NCBI GenBank assembly: GCA_946902985.2
Contig: OX336388.2
Location: 1,505,196,545-1,505,260,544 of the forward strand
DNA: 64,000 nucleotides
Reading direction: 5' to 3'
Source: Meconema thalassinum
Taxonomy: Eukaryota; Arthropoda; Insecta; Orthoptera; Tettigoniidae
Shown here: piece after piece, positions 11,086 to 22,009 of the stretch
Position numbering within the stretch: position 1 is the first letter of the stretch
Layout of the letters: each line of letters opens with the position of its first letter
Notes under the pieces: model-generated
Databases searched by the model: none
The model's input: only the letters and a program-made list of their open reading frames with translations
Told to the model about the DNA's origin: nothing
Made by a program: the position numbers and the translations under genes

Positions 11086-11397
11086 CAGGGTGCCAGGAAA
11101 TGTTCTCCGCAGTGACTACGGGCTTCTGCCAGAGGTAACATCAGCAGTTTAGTTGGCAGCACGGTGTCCTTGGCGGACTGAATCCCACACGTGTGGGCTG
11201 TAGGCTGCCGAAATCGTCAATGTGTATTGCAATAAGCGAGCGTGAGTGTCATCAGCACTTCCAGCATCAGTTATCGAGTACAAAGTTCACTGTTTGTTTG
11301 TTTTGATACAAGCGACAGGCGTGCTGGCAACGTAACTACTGATGCTAGCTCTCGCAAAAGCCCGTATTCACTGCGGAGAACATTTACTGGTGCCCTG
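11086..11397. mobile_element. MITE with TA target duplication (312 bp)
   Basis: The left end CAGGGTGCCAGGAAATGTTC pairs with the inverse of the right end (GAACATTTACTGGTGCCCTG). The inverted arms extend roughly 60 bp inward (CTCCGCAGTGA / TCACTGCGGAG, ACGGGCTT / AAGCCCGT). TA flanks are at 11084-11085 and 11398-11399. It has no coding capacity. The CAGGGTG start and TA flank place it with Tc1/mariner-type MITEs. Confidence 0.85.
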
Positions 11398-11941
11398 TAC
11401 TATATGTATAGATCTGTCACTTTCCTCGTTAACGAGCGGCGACTCAAACGTTAGGCAGTAGCACGCGCCGACAATAACCATGGTTCGCTACTGACCAATA
11501 GCATGCTTCCTTTATCTCTTCATGGTGACTCCAGAGTCCCGTCTTGACCACCTGCACGCGTGTCAGGTCTCCAGTAGGGTAAACTGTGTGGTACAACTTT
11601 CCTTGACCAGAATCAAAGTAATGGTAGGGAAAATATCTGGAGATGATATATTTCTCCTCCACTGTCTATAACCCACCACCATCCCGGATTTGATCACGAC
11701 TTATATAGTAAAATTCCTGCTGTGTCGGCCTTTATTGGCATTAATTATGCACAAGTGCAGTATTGACAACTCCACGCATTCGGTACTATTTCTTATCCGG
11801 TATCGTAAAACGAAAGAGCGCCGTCGAGTTAATGTAAAAGTGCGTCAAGTTTCATTACAGTGGTGAATTCTGTTCTACATACAAAACAAACCTAACCTGG
11901 GGCTTACGCCCCACACCCCCTTGCTTGCAATGCAATCAGTA
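11398..11941. other. Unassigned stretch
   Basis: I recognise no repeat or gene. A 72-codon minus frame (11444-11662) has no recognisable motif. A C-rich run (CCCCACACCCCC) lies near 11910. Confidence 0.4.
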
Positions 11942-12096
11942 TTTTTCGTCCAGGCAGTCATCTAACCAAGTAGCGATCAATGATTTTGTCCAGACAGTAG
12001 TCGAACCATGCAGCGACCAATGGTTTCGTGCAGACCAATAGTTTCGTCCAGACAGTCGTCTAACCAAGTAACGGCCAATGGTTTAATCCAGACACC
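11942..12096 (+). repeat. 40-bp degenerate tandem repeat
   Basis: Units of about 40 bp built on TTTCGTCCAGACAGTCGTCT then AACCAAGTAGCGACCAATGG. Copies lie at 11942-11983, 11984-12023 and 12042-12081, with partial units at 12024-12041 and 12082-12096. Units differ at scattered positions. This is a minisatellite with no evident coding role. Confidence 0.8.
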
Positions 12097-12597
12097 CATT
12101 TCAGTTCCGGTTTATTTTGTATTGGACATGTTGGCAAGAGTGATGGGACGTGATATGACGTCAATGTGTGCGTCTCAAACATGGCTGCCGTCGTTGAACA
12201 AGCAAGAAATAAACATCTTTATTTACGTAATATTACAATGATTTCCATTTCAGATGTGATAATTTACAGTATTTTCAATTCCTAATGACGTCAAGAAAGG
12301 TATGTGAATCATGTATTTATCATATATTTTCAATAATCTTCCTGGTTCTGTAAAAGCCTGGTTATGATCAAGTGAAGAATTAATATTAGTGTCGCCAATA
12401 TTGCACAGCTGTACGCAGTTCTGTCCAGTCTCGCTGCTTGCTCTCACTGCATACGGTGGAGAGCTGACAACATTGAGCCACGAGCTGGGAAAGCCTTGAC
12501 TCCCCACAGACATGGAATGTTAACATATCCACCCTGCTAGCTTTCAAAGGCGAGCCGCACGTTAACGAGGAACATGAGAGAACTATAAAGTTGACCA
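12097..12597. other. Unassigned stretch
   Basis: I see nothing I can name. Overlapping minus frames at 12250-12513 and 12386-12598 have no family signature. Confidence 0.4.
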
Positions 12598-12682
12598 ACT
12601 CGTGGTGTAGCGGCTAACATTCTCGGCTGTCGCTCCGGATGTCCGGGTTCAATTCTCGTATCGCCCAAGAAATGCAATTTTT
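12598..12682 (+). repeat. SINE type 3, tRNA-like head
   Basis: CGTGGTGTAGCGGCTAACAT (A-box region) is followed about 30 nt later by GTCCGGGTTCAATTCTCG (B box). It matches the head of the fuller copy at 62479-62862. The body after about 12682 does not follow the family. Confidence 0.65.
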
Positions 12683-13361
12683 GTCTGTTGACTAGTTTTT
12701 TTATAACGTTGTTGCCACACTATGTTAGCTATATTTGCGGGGACAATACAAATCCAGAATTAGAAACGTCTCATACGTTCAGCAGACCACGTGTTTACAC
12801 TGCGCAAATTGCTCTACAGCTGCGCAATGAAGTATCATAATGTTATATTAGATGCGCTCCTGGTTCTTGCAGAGGCAGCAATGAGATGCGGCTAGGTGCA
12901 AGGTGTGCGGAAGATTGTTACACAATATGTATCACGCAAATTTTTGCTTGATCTCCAGCCCAAAAATCATATCCACGTTAAAACCAACATTCAAGATGAC
13001 CACCTGATCGAAGAAACCAAGCCTGCAGCGTGGGCTCTATAAACTGTCACGCATTGGCATGCTTCCTCTATGCCCAAGATCGCGGGTTAAAACCCAGCTG
13101 AAGTCGTTGCATTCTTAATAGCGTTAAAATCACTCAGTGTGCCTTCCTTTGGAGGGCATGTAACCTTCCACCAACTAAAGCTGAATTTATATGTCAGTTT
13201 TGCTTAACGCTCCTAAGTTCCTACGTTCGCCGCGAGGTGCCAGTTGTGGTGGCATCTAGTAACCAAGTTTGCAGCTAGTTGTCGTTGATGGTAGCATTTG
13301 GTAGCAAAAGTTGGAACTACTTGAAATTGGTCGTTTGCAGTCCTTATCTGACTTACAAGTG
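12683..13361. other. Unassigned stretch, one weak tRNA-like segment
   Basis: Mostly unrecognised. Positions about 13048-13105 (CACGCATTGGCATGC...CGCGGGTTAAAACCC) look like a decayed tRNA-type Pol III promoter with A- and B-box spacing, possibly another SINE head, but too diverged to assign. Confidence 0.35.
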
Positions 13362-13462
13362 ACACACACTAATACAGCCATCACAATTAACATCGGTTAT
13401 CAAACGGATTCTACACACACCCAAAGTACACGGGGCTACAGCGTTGTCGCAGTCCCTAAACT
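13362..13462 (+). repeat. SINE type 3, 3' fragment
   Basis: AATACAGCCATCACAAT, then TTATCAAACGGATTC, ACACACCCAAAGTACACGGG and GCTAC match the tail of the copies at 15808-16172 and 62479-62862. The head is missing. Confidence 0.6.
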
Positions 13463-13487
13463 GAGGAACCAACCAACCTCTACATCC

Positions 13488-15132
13488 TGCGGTAGTTTCG
13501 AGATGAAATGACAAGTCCTGTGATTCGGACTCCACGTAAAACAAGTAGTTCCGTGAAGAACTATACAGCCTATTTTCATATATCCTATTTATGTTAATTG
13601 CCACTATCAATATACAACATTTCAGTTTGATTGCTGTAATAGATTCGTAGATATTGAGAACCGACTAAATATTTCGGATGGTCGCCATGTTGGATTTTAT
13701 ATATGTAGGTCCTAGAGTTACTGTTACATGAAGATTATTGTGTACGTGTAGCATTTAGACTTCAATCGCATGATTAGGACACAAGAAGTAACAAGGAGAT
13801 TTTAACATTTCACACAGCTGCCATCTTGTGGTTATGGAAACAATTGAAATAAATTAGATGCCAGTGGATTAACATTCGTATAAGGATTTACTGTACCAAG
13901 TTTCACTGCACTCGGATGGTTAAATTGCGAGAAACGTCCATGTGAATATTTATATTTCGCGTCGCCGCCATGTTGGATTTGTGATCACCAGGTTATTTAA
14001 AGTACTATAGGTGAACTTAAGTTCCTAGCACTTATAAACAATCAAAAATTCAGTTTGATTGCTATAATAGATTCGTAGATATTCAGAGCCGTCTAAATAT
14101 TTCGGATGGTCGCCATGTTGGATTGTTAAATGTATAGGCCATAGAGTCATGTACCATTAAAGAAGAATTATTGCGTAGGTTCATTATTCAAACTTTCACT
14201 TCGATCGCATGATTACGACACAAGAAATAAAAACTTAATTTAAAAATTCGCACAGCAGCCATCTTGAGGTATTGTAAACAATTGAACTAAATTAGATACC
14301 AGTGCATTACAATGTGTATAATCATTTCCTGTACCAGATTTCTTTGCATATGGAACATTAAATAGCGAGAAAGGTCTATTTAAAATTTTCAAATTCACTT
14401 GGCCGCCATGTTCGTTTTGTAGTTAATCGGTTTTTGAAAGTCTTATAGATGAACTTCCAGTAGAGCTCTTTATCTCCGTACAAAATTTCAGGGTGATACC
14501 GCTAATAGTTTCAGAGGTATGGAATGACGGTGAAATATTTCGCACATCCTCCATCTTGTGGTTATGTAAACAATTGAACCAAGTTAGATGTCGGTGCATT
14601 ACAATGTGTATAAATATATACTGTACCAAGTTTCATTGCGTTTGGTTGGTTAAATCGGGAGTAACTTCTATTTAAAAGTCGCAAATTCGCGTGGCCACCA
14701 TGTTGGTTTTGTAGTTACCAGTTTTTCAAAAGTCACATGGGTGAACTTATAGTAGTTCCCTTTATCACCGTAATAAATTTCAGGGTGATATCGTAAATAG
14801 TTTCGGAGATATTGAATGCCGGTGAAATAATTCGCACAGCCGCCATGTTGGATTGGTGAGACGTTACATAATTTGAAGGGCACGATCGAGGTCGCCCGGA
14901 ATAGTGCTATGAACTTACCGAGATTCATTGAAATCGATCCAGCCGTTTAGATTTTATTAGGGGGGGGGGGGACGACGCACACACACCTCCCACACACACA
15001 CACACACACACGCACACACACACACGGACAAAAGGTGATCTCATAAGCCTATTTTTTCAAAATTGATAATAGGCTAAAAATGGTCCCATGTCTTATGATC
15101 GCGAGATTTAAATTCACGTAAAACTACAACGT
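13488..15132 (+). repeat. SINE type 2 split by element A3
   Basis: The left part (13488-13540) reads TTTCGAGATGAAATGACAAG...GGACTCCACGTAAA. The right part (15077-15132) reads AAAATGGTCCCATGTCTTAT...CACGTAAAACTACAACG. Together they rebuild the body of the SINE seen at 18364-18554. Element A3 sits in the oligo-A after CCACGT. Comparison with intact SINE copies gives an empty-site view of the insertion, with no duplicated bases beyond the A run. Confidence 0.75.
13541..15076 (+). mobile_element. Family A Helentron-like element, copy A3 (complete, ~1.54 kb)
   Basis: It starts ACAAGTAGTTCCGTGAAGAA and ends in the hairpin AGCCTATTTT...AATAGGCTA. Between them lies a tandem series of modules about 146 bp long, each with an ATGTTGG/ATGGCGG-type core (here read as CCGCCATGTTGG) and an AATTTCA phrase. 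Near the 3' end is the CAGCCGTTTAGATTTTATTA phrase, a G run and a CA microsatellite (about 14968-15025), then CGGACAAAAGGTGATCTCAT. It is inserted in a SINE without target duplication. No coding capacity. Confidence 0.8.
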
Positions 15133-15807
15133 TGACTAACCAAGAAGTAAAATTTAAATACAATCTATCGAGGCTTGTAAGTTTTTTATTACACAGAAAT
15201 AGCTTCCCTGTCTTACTAAAATATCTTCTAAATGCTTAGCGAGGAACGTAACATGATTAGACAAGCTCTATGAATAATGAAATGACATAACATGAAGATT
15301 TCATCCCTTTTAATTTCTCTGTAATCTGTGTTTTATTTGGTGCGTCCATCACTGGTAGCGTAACGAACATGATACGCCATGAGCACTCGCTAGGGCTTAT
15401 TGACATGTATTGACACCAAACAAAGAACGATATCAATCACATGTTATGACGTGAGTGCTGTAGTCACTGTTCCGTGGATATTCCCGTGTGTTTTGTTTTT
15501 ATATTTTATGTGCTACTTGTATTTGAACTAAAATATATGGCTGACAACCCTTACACACCTGCTCTTATATCATGTTATGAAGCTCTCTGTCGTGTGGGAT
15601 TCCTGTATGTTCTGTCGTTATTGTTACATTGAGAACAGCATCATGACAGAAAAAGTTTTGAAGTTAAGACTGAGGGAAACAGGCTCGCTAATGAGGAATC
15701 CTACTTGTGTGTAGATTAGCCATCTCAACGTCATGTATTTGACAATGAAACAATAAATATGATATATGAATATTAGCCTATATGAAAACATGGTCTTTGA
15801 ATAGGGT
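15133..15807. other. Unassigned stretch
   Basis: No repeat, RNA gene or domain-bearing frame that I recognise. Confidence 0.4.
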
Positions 15808-16172
15808 CTCTGGTCGAATTGTTGCTAGCATTCTCGGCTGTCATCCCGGAAGGCCTGGTTCGATTCTCGGCTCTGCAAAATGAAATAATTCTGGTCTGAG
15901 GGCTAGAACGGGGTACACTCAGCCACGTGAGGCAAAGCTGAGAAGTGGAGGGTTCGATTCCCATCTCAGCTATCTTGGAAGTGGTTTTCCGTGGTTTCCC
16001 AATTATACTCCAGGCAAATATTGGGATGGTTCCTAACTTAAGGTCATGGCCGCCTCCTTCCCAATCCTCACCTGAATTACGAATACATTCATTAATACAG
16101 CCATCACATATGAAGGGTTATTTGACAAATACAGGGCTATATAACCACAATGTCACGAAGGGCTTCAATCAA
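15808..16172 (+). repeat. SINE type 3, near full length
   Basis: The tRNA-like head has GTTGCTAGCATTCTCGGCTG and the B-box CTGGTTCGATTCTCG. The body carries CTGGAACGGGGTACACTCAG-like sequence, a second GGTTCGATTCCC motif at about 15948-15960, GTGGTTTTCCGTGGTTTCCC and GGTCATGGCCGCCTCCTTCC. The tail reads ATACAGCCATCACAT. A second B-box-like motif in the body is a family trait (also at 36650 and 62616). Confidence 0.75.
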
Positions 16173-16345
16173 TAAACAACAAAAGAAGCAAACCCAAGCG
16201 CAGAGTATCGGACCAGAGATTTTACTCGGGGCGACTCGACTAACCTCGGCTGAGATTGTGTAGCACGCTGCAGAGCAACGTAGCGTACATTGCTCGACAG
16301 CTTGTTTATCAGTGAAATATATAAGTTCAATATTACTACATAATA

Positions 16346-16401
16346 ATGGAGCAACCTGCTCCGAAGAAAGCAAAAATTGAAGAAAATCCATTTAAATCGA
16401 A
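16346..16401 (+). CDS. Candidate short first coding exon (hypothetical)
   Basis: ATG at 16346 opens a 19-codon frame, MEQPAPKKAKIEENPFKSK, that runs into a stop only because the genomic sequence continues as TCGAAGTAAGAAC. A donor GTAAGA at 16402 would end the exon before that stop. PKKAKIE resembles a basic nuclear-localisation start. Upstream sequence is comparatively GC-rich (about 16190-16310). There is no partner exon in the window and no homology I can name, so this may be chance or the start of a transposon or host gene. Confidence 0.22.
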
Positions 16402-16559
16402 GTAAGAACTTTTTTTATTATGTTGTCAGTCGTGACGATAAAACCAAAACCCCTACTTGCTGTACAATAATTACGTGTGAAAAATAGCCTGCTATTGAAA
16501 CACACTACAACAGGGTACATTCAATAAAATGGGAAAGCCAAAGGGGACACAAACATTTA

Positions 16560-17045
16560 ACGGAAAAGTTGTATATTTCTTTAAACTTCTTTCGCACCGG
16601 TAACCTTGCATCATTGAACTGAACGTTTCCACTCGCCGCACGTAAACCTTTTGCAGTACGGAGAAAGGAAGAATCAGGTAGAGCGTACGAGCAGGGACCC
16701 GGAACAGAACGTAACGCGGAACGGAACTCTTGTCTATGTGGAACGGAGAAACTTCTTTATCTCCAAGGTTATTTCCAAGTTGTAACGTTGCCGCTGTCTG
16801 TTCCAATACGTAACGTACGTGTCCTGGAACGAAACGGAGTCTGAAACCATACCCGGTATCTGGAACAGTGGAACGTTAGCCGAGCCTGTACCGGTACAAC
16901 ACATTGGAGCCGGGCGTAACGTTAAGTTGCCCCGTACCGAAATGAACAGATGAATTTCCGATACGTTACATTTAGGAACGTTCTACTTATAATAACGGAA
17001 CAGAACAGACGGGACGGAGTGGTACAAATTTAACGGGATTGTTTT
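16560..17045. repeat. Degenerate GGAACG/GTAACG array, copy 1
   Basis: The words GGAACGGAAC, GGAACGTT, CGTAACGT and GTACCGG recur every 10-25 nt in both orientations without a fixed period. It contains GCAGGGACCCGGAACAGAAC (16690-16709), whose inverse occurs at 39523-39539 in the second such array. The two loci are thus related, in opposite orientation. Origin unknown; CAGGGACCC could be a DNA-transposon end. Confidence 0.6.
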
Positions 17046-18149
17046 GTTACTAGGCTGCGTTATGTCGTCTCAAGGTCAAGTAACTTAGGAGCCATGCGAT
17101 GTAGGCTAGCTCTTATTTTTATTGGGACGACAGCGTTAGTGGTCAAATCACATCCAAACACGGCGCATACATTTACCCACTCCTTTCTTCCCACCACACA
17201 TTCCCATTTTCTCGTTCACCTCACACCCGGCCGGCCTTCTGTTTCAGCTAATGTAGAGATCCGGTACCCCAAAAGAAGCTGCGTGACTCCGTCCCCTCGT
17301 AGTGATCGGTTGATCAAAATATCTTTGGGATACACGATTTGTGAGCAAGGGCAAAGTGGGCAAAGCACAGCGCTATCAAGCAGTTCCGTGGCAGCTTTTC
17401 CGTATATGTAACGCACCTCTCATTGACCCCACCGTACGTCGCCAATCTAAGTTGCGAAATAGTGTTTGATTGTACTTCAACGTTGATTATCAACGAAACA
17501 TGAGGTTTGAAACCACATATAAAATTTATAAATTTCCAGCTACTTGGAGTTGGAGAGGCGAGTACAGACGATTCTCTAGTTAAATCAAATTTTGGTCGGC
17601 CTGCATATAATTAACAATCATTTCATGTCTCTGCTTTCAGAATAAGGCAATATTATGACTACCCACATCGTCACTCCAAGAGGACAGCGGAAAACGTATT
17701 ATTAGACTAATGTTATTATTATCATCATAAGACTGTTATGTTATTATTATTATTATTATTTTTATTTTCATAATTATTAGTCTATAATGATTACCATTAG
17801 TATACTATTATTATTTTATTTTTTATTATTGTAGACAATTGATTTTGTACAAACATTCGCTTTCCATCTTCAGAGAAACTACCTTATACTTTTGGAGCAA
17901 AATAAATTCCACATAGCTATTAGTGGGGACCGGATTCTTGGGGTTCTTACCTATTATTTCCATACTTCTATATACATTTCCGAATCACACTCAAAAGAGC
18001 CATATTCATGAATTCCGTAGGACCTAAAAAAAACTAAATGATATGCGAGTACCAAAAAATAACAAATTGCGGTTTTGTTCCATTTGTATTTTTAGTCCAT
18101 AATTGTTAAAATAAAATGTGATGATAGTGTTTATTCCTAGCTCCAGTTG
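17046..18149. other. Unassigned AT-rich stretch
   Basis: A 105-codon plus frame at 17094-17411 has a hydrophobic start but no recognisable domain, and a minus frame overlaps it. Positions 17700-17830 are (ATT)n-rich simple sequence. Nothing else is identified. Confidence 0.4.
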
Positions 18150-18363
18150 ATTGAAGGCAATCTTGCGACTTTTAAATAGACGTTTCTCGCGATTTAAGCA
18201 ACCAAAGGCAATGAAAATTGGCACAGTATATGTTTATACACATTGTAATGCACCGACAACTTACTTCGTTCAATTGTTTACATAAACTCAAGATGGCGGC
18301 TGTGCGAAATATTTCACCGGCATTCTATATCTCTGAAACTATTATCTGTACCATGAAATTTTG

Positions 18364-18554
18364 GGGGGCGTGGTGGCTCAGCGGTCTAGCTGTATGCCTC
18401 TCACCAAGGCGGCCCGGGTTCGATTCCCGGTCAATGCATGTGAGATTTTCGAAGTGAAATGCCATGTCCTGTGGTTCGGATTCCACGTAAAAAGGAGGTC
18501 CCGTGGCTCATGATCTCTAGATTAACGGTCAAGTTAAACTACAAGCTTCCTTTT
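18364..18554 (+). repeat. SINE type 2, full length
   Basis: The tRNA-like head has GTGGCTCAGCGGTCTAGCTG (A box) and CCCGGGTTCGATTCCCGG (B box). The body has GATTTTCGAAGTGAAATGCC and CCCGTGGCTCATGATCTC, and the 3' end is CTACAAGCTTCC. It is flanked by TGAAATTTTG at 18354-18363 and 18555-18564. It is inserted in element A4. This is the best reference copy of the type in the window. Confidence 0.88.
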
Positions 18555-19316
18555 TGAAATTTTGTACGGCGATAAAGGGAACAACTGGCAGTCCATCTAT
18601 GAGACTTTCAAAAATCGGTTAACTACAAAACGAACATGGTGGCCAAGCGAAATTGAAAGATTTAAATCGACTTTCCTCGCGATTTAATGATCCAAATGCA
18701 ATGAAACGTCGTACAGCAAATGTTTATGCACATTGTAATGCACTGGCATTTAATTTAGTTCAATTGTTTATATAACCTCAAGATGGTGGCTGTGCGAATT
18801 TCGAAAATTAAGTTTTCATTTCTTGTATTCTAATCATGCGATCGAAATCAACATTTTCATAATGAACGTACACAATAATCATCATCTAATAGTACATAAC
18901 TCTATGACCTACATATATTAAAATCCTACATGGCAACCATCCGAAATATTTAGACAGTTCTCAATATCTATTAATCTACTACAGCAATCAAACTCAAATT
19001 TTGTAAGTGTATAGAGGCTATAAGCATAAGTTCACCTATGGGACGTTCAATAACCTGGCAAGCACAAATACAACATGGTGGCGACGCGAATTTAAATATT
19101 CAAATGGACGTTTCTTGCGTTTTAACCATCCTAGCGCAGTGAAACTTGATACGGTATATGCTTATACAAATTTTAATCGACTGGCATCTAATTCATTTCA
19201 ATTATTTTCATAACCACAAAATGGCGGCTGAGCGAAATTTTAAAATCCCGTTTTTATTTGTTGTGTCCTAATCATGCGATTGAAGTTTGAATAAAACACC
19301 TACACAATATTCTTGA

Positions 19317-19646
19317 AAATGAAAATCCACAGCCTGCTTCCAGTCTCCGACCGGGTCAGGAATGGAATGAATGAAGCCCCCATCTAGCGGCGAGGATGTG
19401 AACTGTGCCGGCTGCCGAAGCCTGTCGCACTCCTCTGGGGCAATGATTAAATGAATGACAGATGAAATGAAATGATAGGGGAGAGTGTTGCTGGAATGAA
19501 ATCTTGACAGGGAAAACCGGAGTACCCGGAGAAAAACCTGTCTGCCTCCGTTCTGTCCAGCACAGATCTCACATGGAGTGACCGGGATTTGAACCACGGA
19601 CTCAGCGGTGAGAGGCCGACGTGCTGCCGCCTAAGCCACGGAGGCT
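19317..19646 (-). repeat. SINE type 4, full length (330 bp)
   Basis: On the minus strand it starts GCCTCCGTGGCTTAGGCGGC with the B box GGTTCAAATCCCGG, then CGGGTACTCCGGTTTTCCCT, and ends near GGCTGTGGATTTTCATTT. A 13-bp target duplication, ACAATATTCTTGA, flanks it at 19304-19316 and 19647-19659. It is near-identical to 28046-28375. It is inserted in element A4, 18 bp from the Helitron start. Confidence 0.9.
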
Positions 19647-20140
19647 ACAATATTCTTGATGTAATCTAATATATAAAAGTGAAAGTCTGTATGTATGTAT
19701 GTATGTATGTATGTATGTGGGTTGGTTCCGTATACAAATCTACACCGTTTCACCAATCTCAACCATATTTTGCATACACATAGTTCAGGACCCAGAAGGA
19801 ACCGATGGCCACATGAATTTTCGATAGTCTCTCTCATCTCCTAATTTCGGCCCTTTTGCACTCAAGCACAGGCTAATCAAATCATAAAATATACTCATGA
19901 AGGAATGGCAAGGCAGATAGTTTCCATGGCAACATAGCTCAAGTCGAGACACGTCCGACTAGATGCCAATTGCGCTCTGCACTACCGGTATAGAAAATGA
20001 GGATCTTTACTTGAAATCCCGTTAGTTACTCAAGTGCTCACACAACACTGTCAACCGAGTTTAGCATAACAAAGACTTGACACTATCTTCTTTCTACTAT
20101 ATATTTGTCAAATACCACTCACTCACTCATTTATTCATCA

Positions 20141-20375
20141 TTGGCTGGCTGCGTGGCTCAGGGGTAAGGTTCTCGCTTGCTGGGCCCAAAGTTGCAGGTT
20201 CGTATCCTGGCGCAATCAGCTGGCATTTGAGGGTGCGCAAATGTTAGGGAGCCGTGTCCGTAGATTTACTGGCACGTTAAAGATCCCATTCGGGGAAAAA
20301 TTCCGGCACCCCGGCGTCTCTAAAAGCCAGTGTAGTTAAAAGGGACGTAAAACCAATAACATTATTATTATTATA
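20141..20375 (+). repeat. SINE type 1, full length
   Basis: The head is GGCTGCGTGGCTCAGGGGTA with B box GGTTCGTATCCTGG. The body includes ACTGGCACGTTAAAGATCCC, ATTCCGGCACCCCGGCGT and AAAAGGGACGTAAAACCAAT, with an ATT-repeat tail. It is flanked by TCATTTATTCATCA at 20127-20140 and 20376-20389 and sits inside the Helitron. Confidence 0.9.
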
Positions 20376-20595
20376 TCATTTATTCATCACGAAATCTCCG
20401 AAACCACCGAACGGATTGGAATGAAATCTGGTATGCAGCTTCCTCAAGGGCCGCAAATGCCCACTAAGAGAGGATTTTTGGATATTCAGGTTCTAAAGGG
20501 GTGTTAAGGGAGTAGACCTGCATTTCATTGAATAGTAATATCTCTCGATTGGTTTCATTGGGGGATGTGATACTCGGCATATAAACTCATCATTA

Positions 20596-22009
20596 ACAAT
20601 AAGTTCCGTGAAGAACTATACAGCCTACTTTTCATGCCAATGATTATTCTACAGTATATGAACCTATCTAGAATAATGACGAAATTAAGTTGGTAATATC
20701 GAAATATCTAATTAGTTCAAAATATACCTGGTATAATGTAGCCTAATAGAGCACTTCAGTTGGCAGCCCTGGTGACTGAATATATTCTTAGTTCCACCTC
20801 TTAAGGTACAGAATACAAAATTTGGTTGAAGTCCAATGGACGTTACATGCAGTTAGACACTGGATCTATCAGCACGCGTAAAAGCATGTTGCCAACAATA
20901 CCATGCGTGTGCTGGTCAGAAATAATCTGAATTATTATGATATCTTGTTGTGCCAATTTTGGATGAAATCCATTTGTTAGTATAGAAGTTACATGTATTT
21001 TAAAATTGGACATATCACCAGGCATATAATCATGTTGGCAGCACTGCCTTGTATTAATTACTCCAAATTAATCTAGAATGTCAGGTGCTATACGTGTGCA
21101 AAGTATAGAGCTGTTGGCTTGCATACTTTCTGATATATTGATATTAGGGTAAAAAGAATATAGACAGCCTTTATTAACAGTTGGCAGCCCTGATTGCTCT
21201 TAACAATACTTATGGTCATATCTGTTATGGTACACATATCACATTTGGTTGAAATCCAACTGATAGTATAGAAGTTACATGTATTTAAAAATTGGTACTA
21301 TCAGCAGGCTTATAATCATGTTGGTAGAACTGACGTATATAAGTTACTCCAAATTAATCTAAAATGTCAGAATACGCGTGTGCATAGTTTAAAGCTGTTG
21401 GCTTGAATACTTTCTGATATATTGGTATTTGGATAAAAAAAATACAGAGAGCAGTTATTAACAGTTGGCAGCCCTGGTGGCTCTTAAGAATACGCTCAGT
21501 CATATCTGTTTATGTACAGATATTACATACAAAATTTGGTTGAAATCCAATTGATAGTGTAGAAGTTATATGCATTTAAACATTGGACTTATCAGAAGGC
21601 TTAACATTATTTTGGCAACACTGTCATGGTTGGTCTCCTGGAAATTAAACTGAAATAATATTATCTACATGTGTGCCAATTTTGGAATAGCTCCCATGCA
21701 TACCTTGCAAGATATCCAACAAGGAGCTCAAATTTCTAGTGCGTTTTTTCAGCAGTTGGTAGCACTGACATCATTTTCAAATATGGACGTGAGCTATTCC
21801 GGTGCACATCTTTACTCATACTAAATTTGGTTTTGATTGCTGCAGCCGTTTAGGAGTTGATAGGGGGGGACACACACACAGCCAGACAGACAGAAGGACA
21901 GACAGACAGACAGAAGGACAGACAGACAGACAGACAGACACACGTTTTCCCGGATCGATCTCAAAAGTCTACTTTTTCCTCATTTTTGCAAAATGTGAAA
22001 AGTAGGCTA
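20596..22009 (+). mobile_element. Family B Helentron-like element, copy B1 (complete, ~1.41 kb)
   Basis: It starts ACAATAAGTTCCGTGAAGAA, then TACAGCCTACTTTTC, and ends GTGAAAAGTAGGCTA in a terminal hairpin with AGTCTACTTTTTCCTC. Eight internal modules carry TTGGCAGCCCTGG or TTGGCAGCACTG-type cores, near 20761, 20889, 21036, 21182, 21322, 21466, 21613 and 21757. An AAATTTGG-type phrase repeats at a similar spacing. A GACA-type microsatellite (about 21875-21940) precedes the 3' hairpin. It is inserted in the Helitron array without duplication. Confidence 0.8.

Noticed and set aside
17094..17411. 105-codon frame with hydrophobic start, possible secreted protein
   Set aside because: No recognisable domain, an overlapping opposite frame, no splice or promoter context, and GC-rich repeat words nearby. 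Could be chance.
19268..19597. 109-codon minus frame, repeated at 27922-28323
   Set aside because: Both are readings of the type 4 SINE and not genes.
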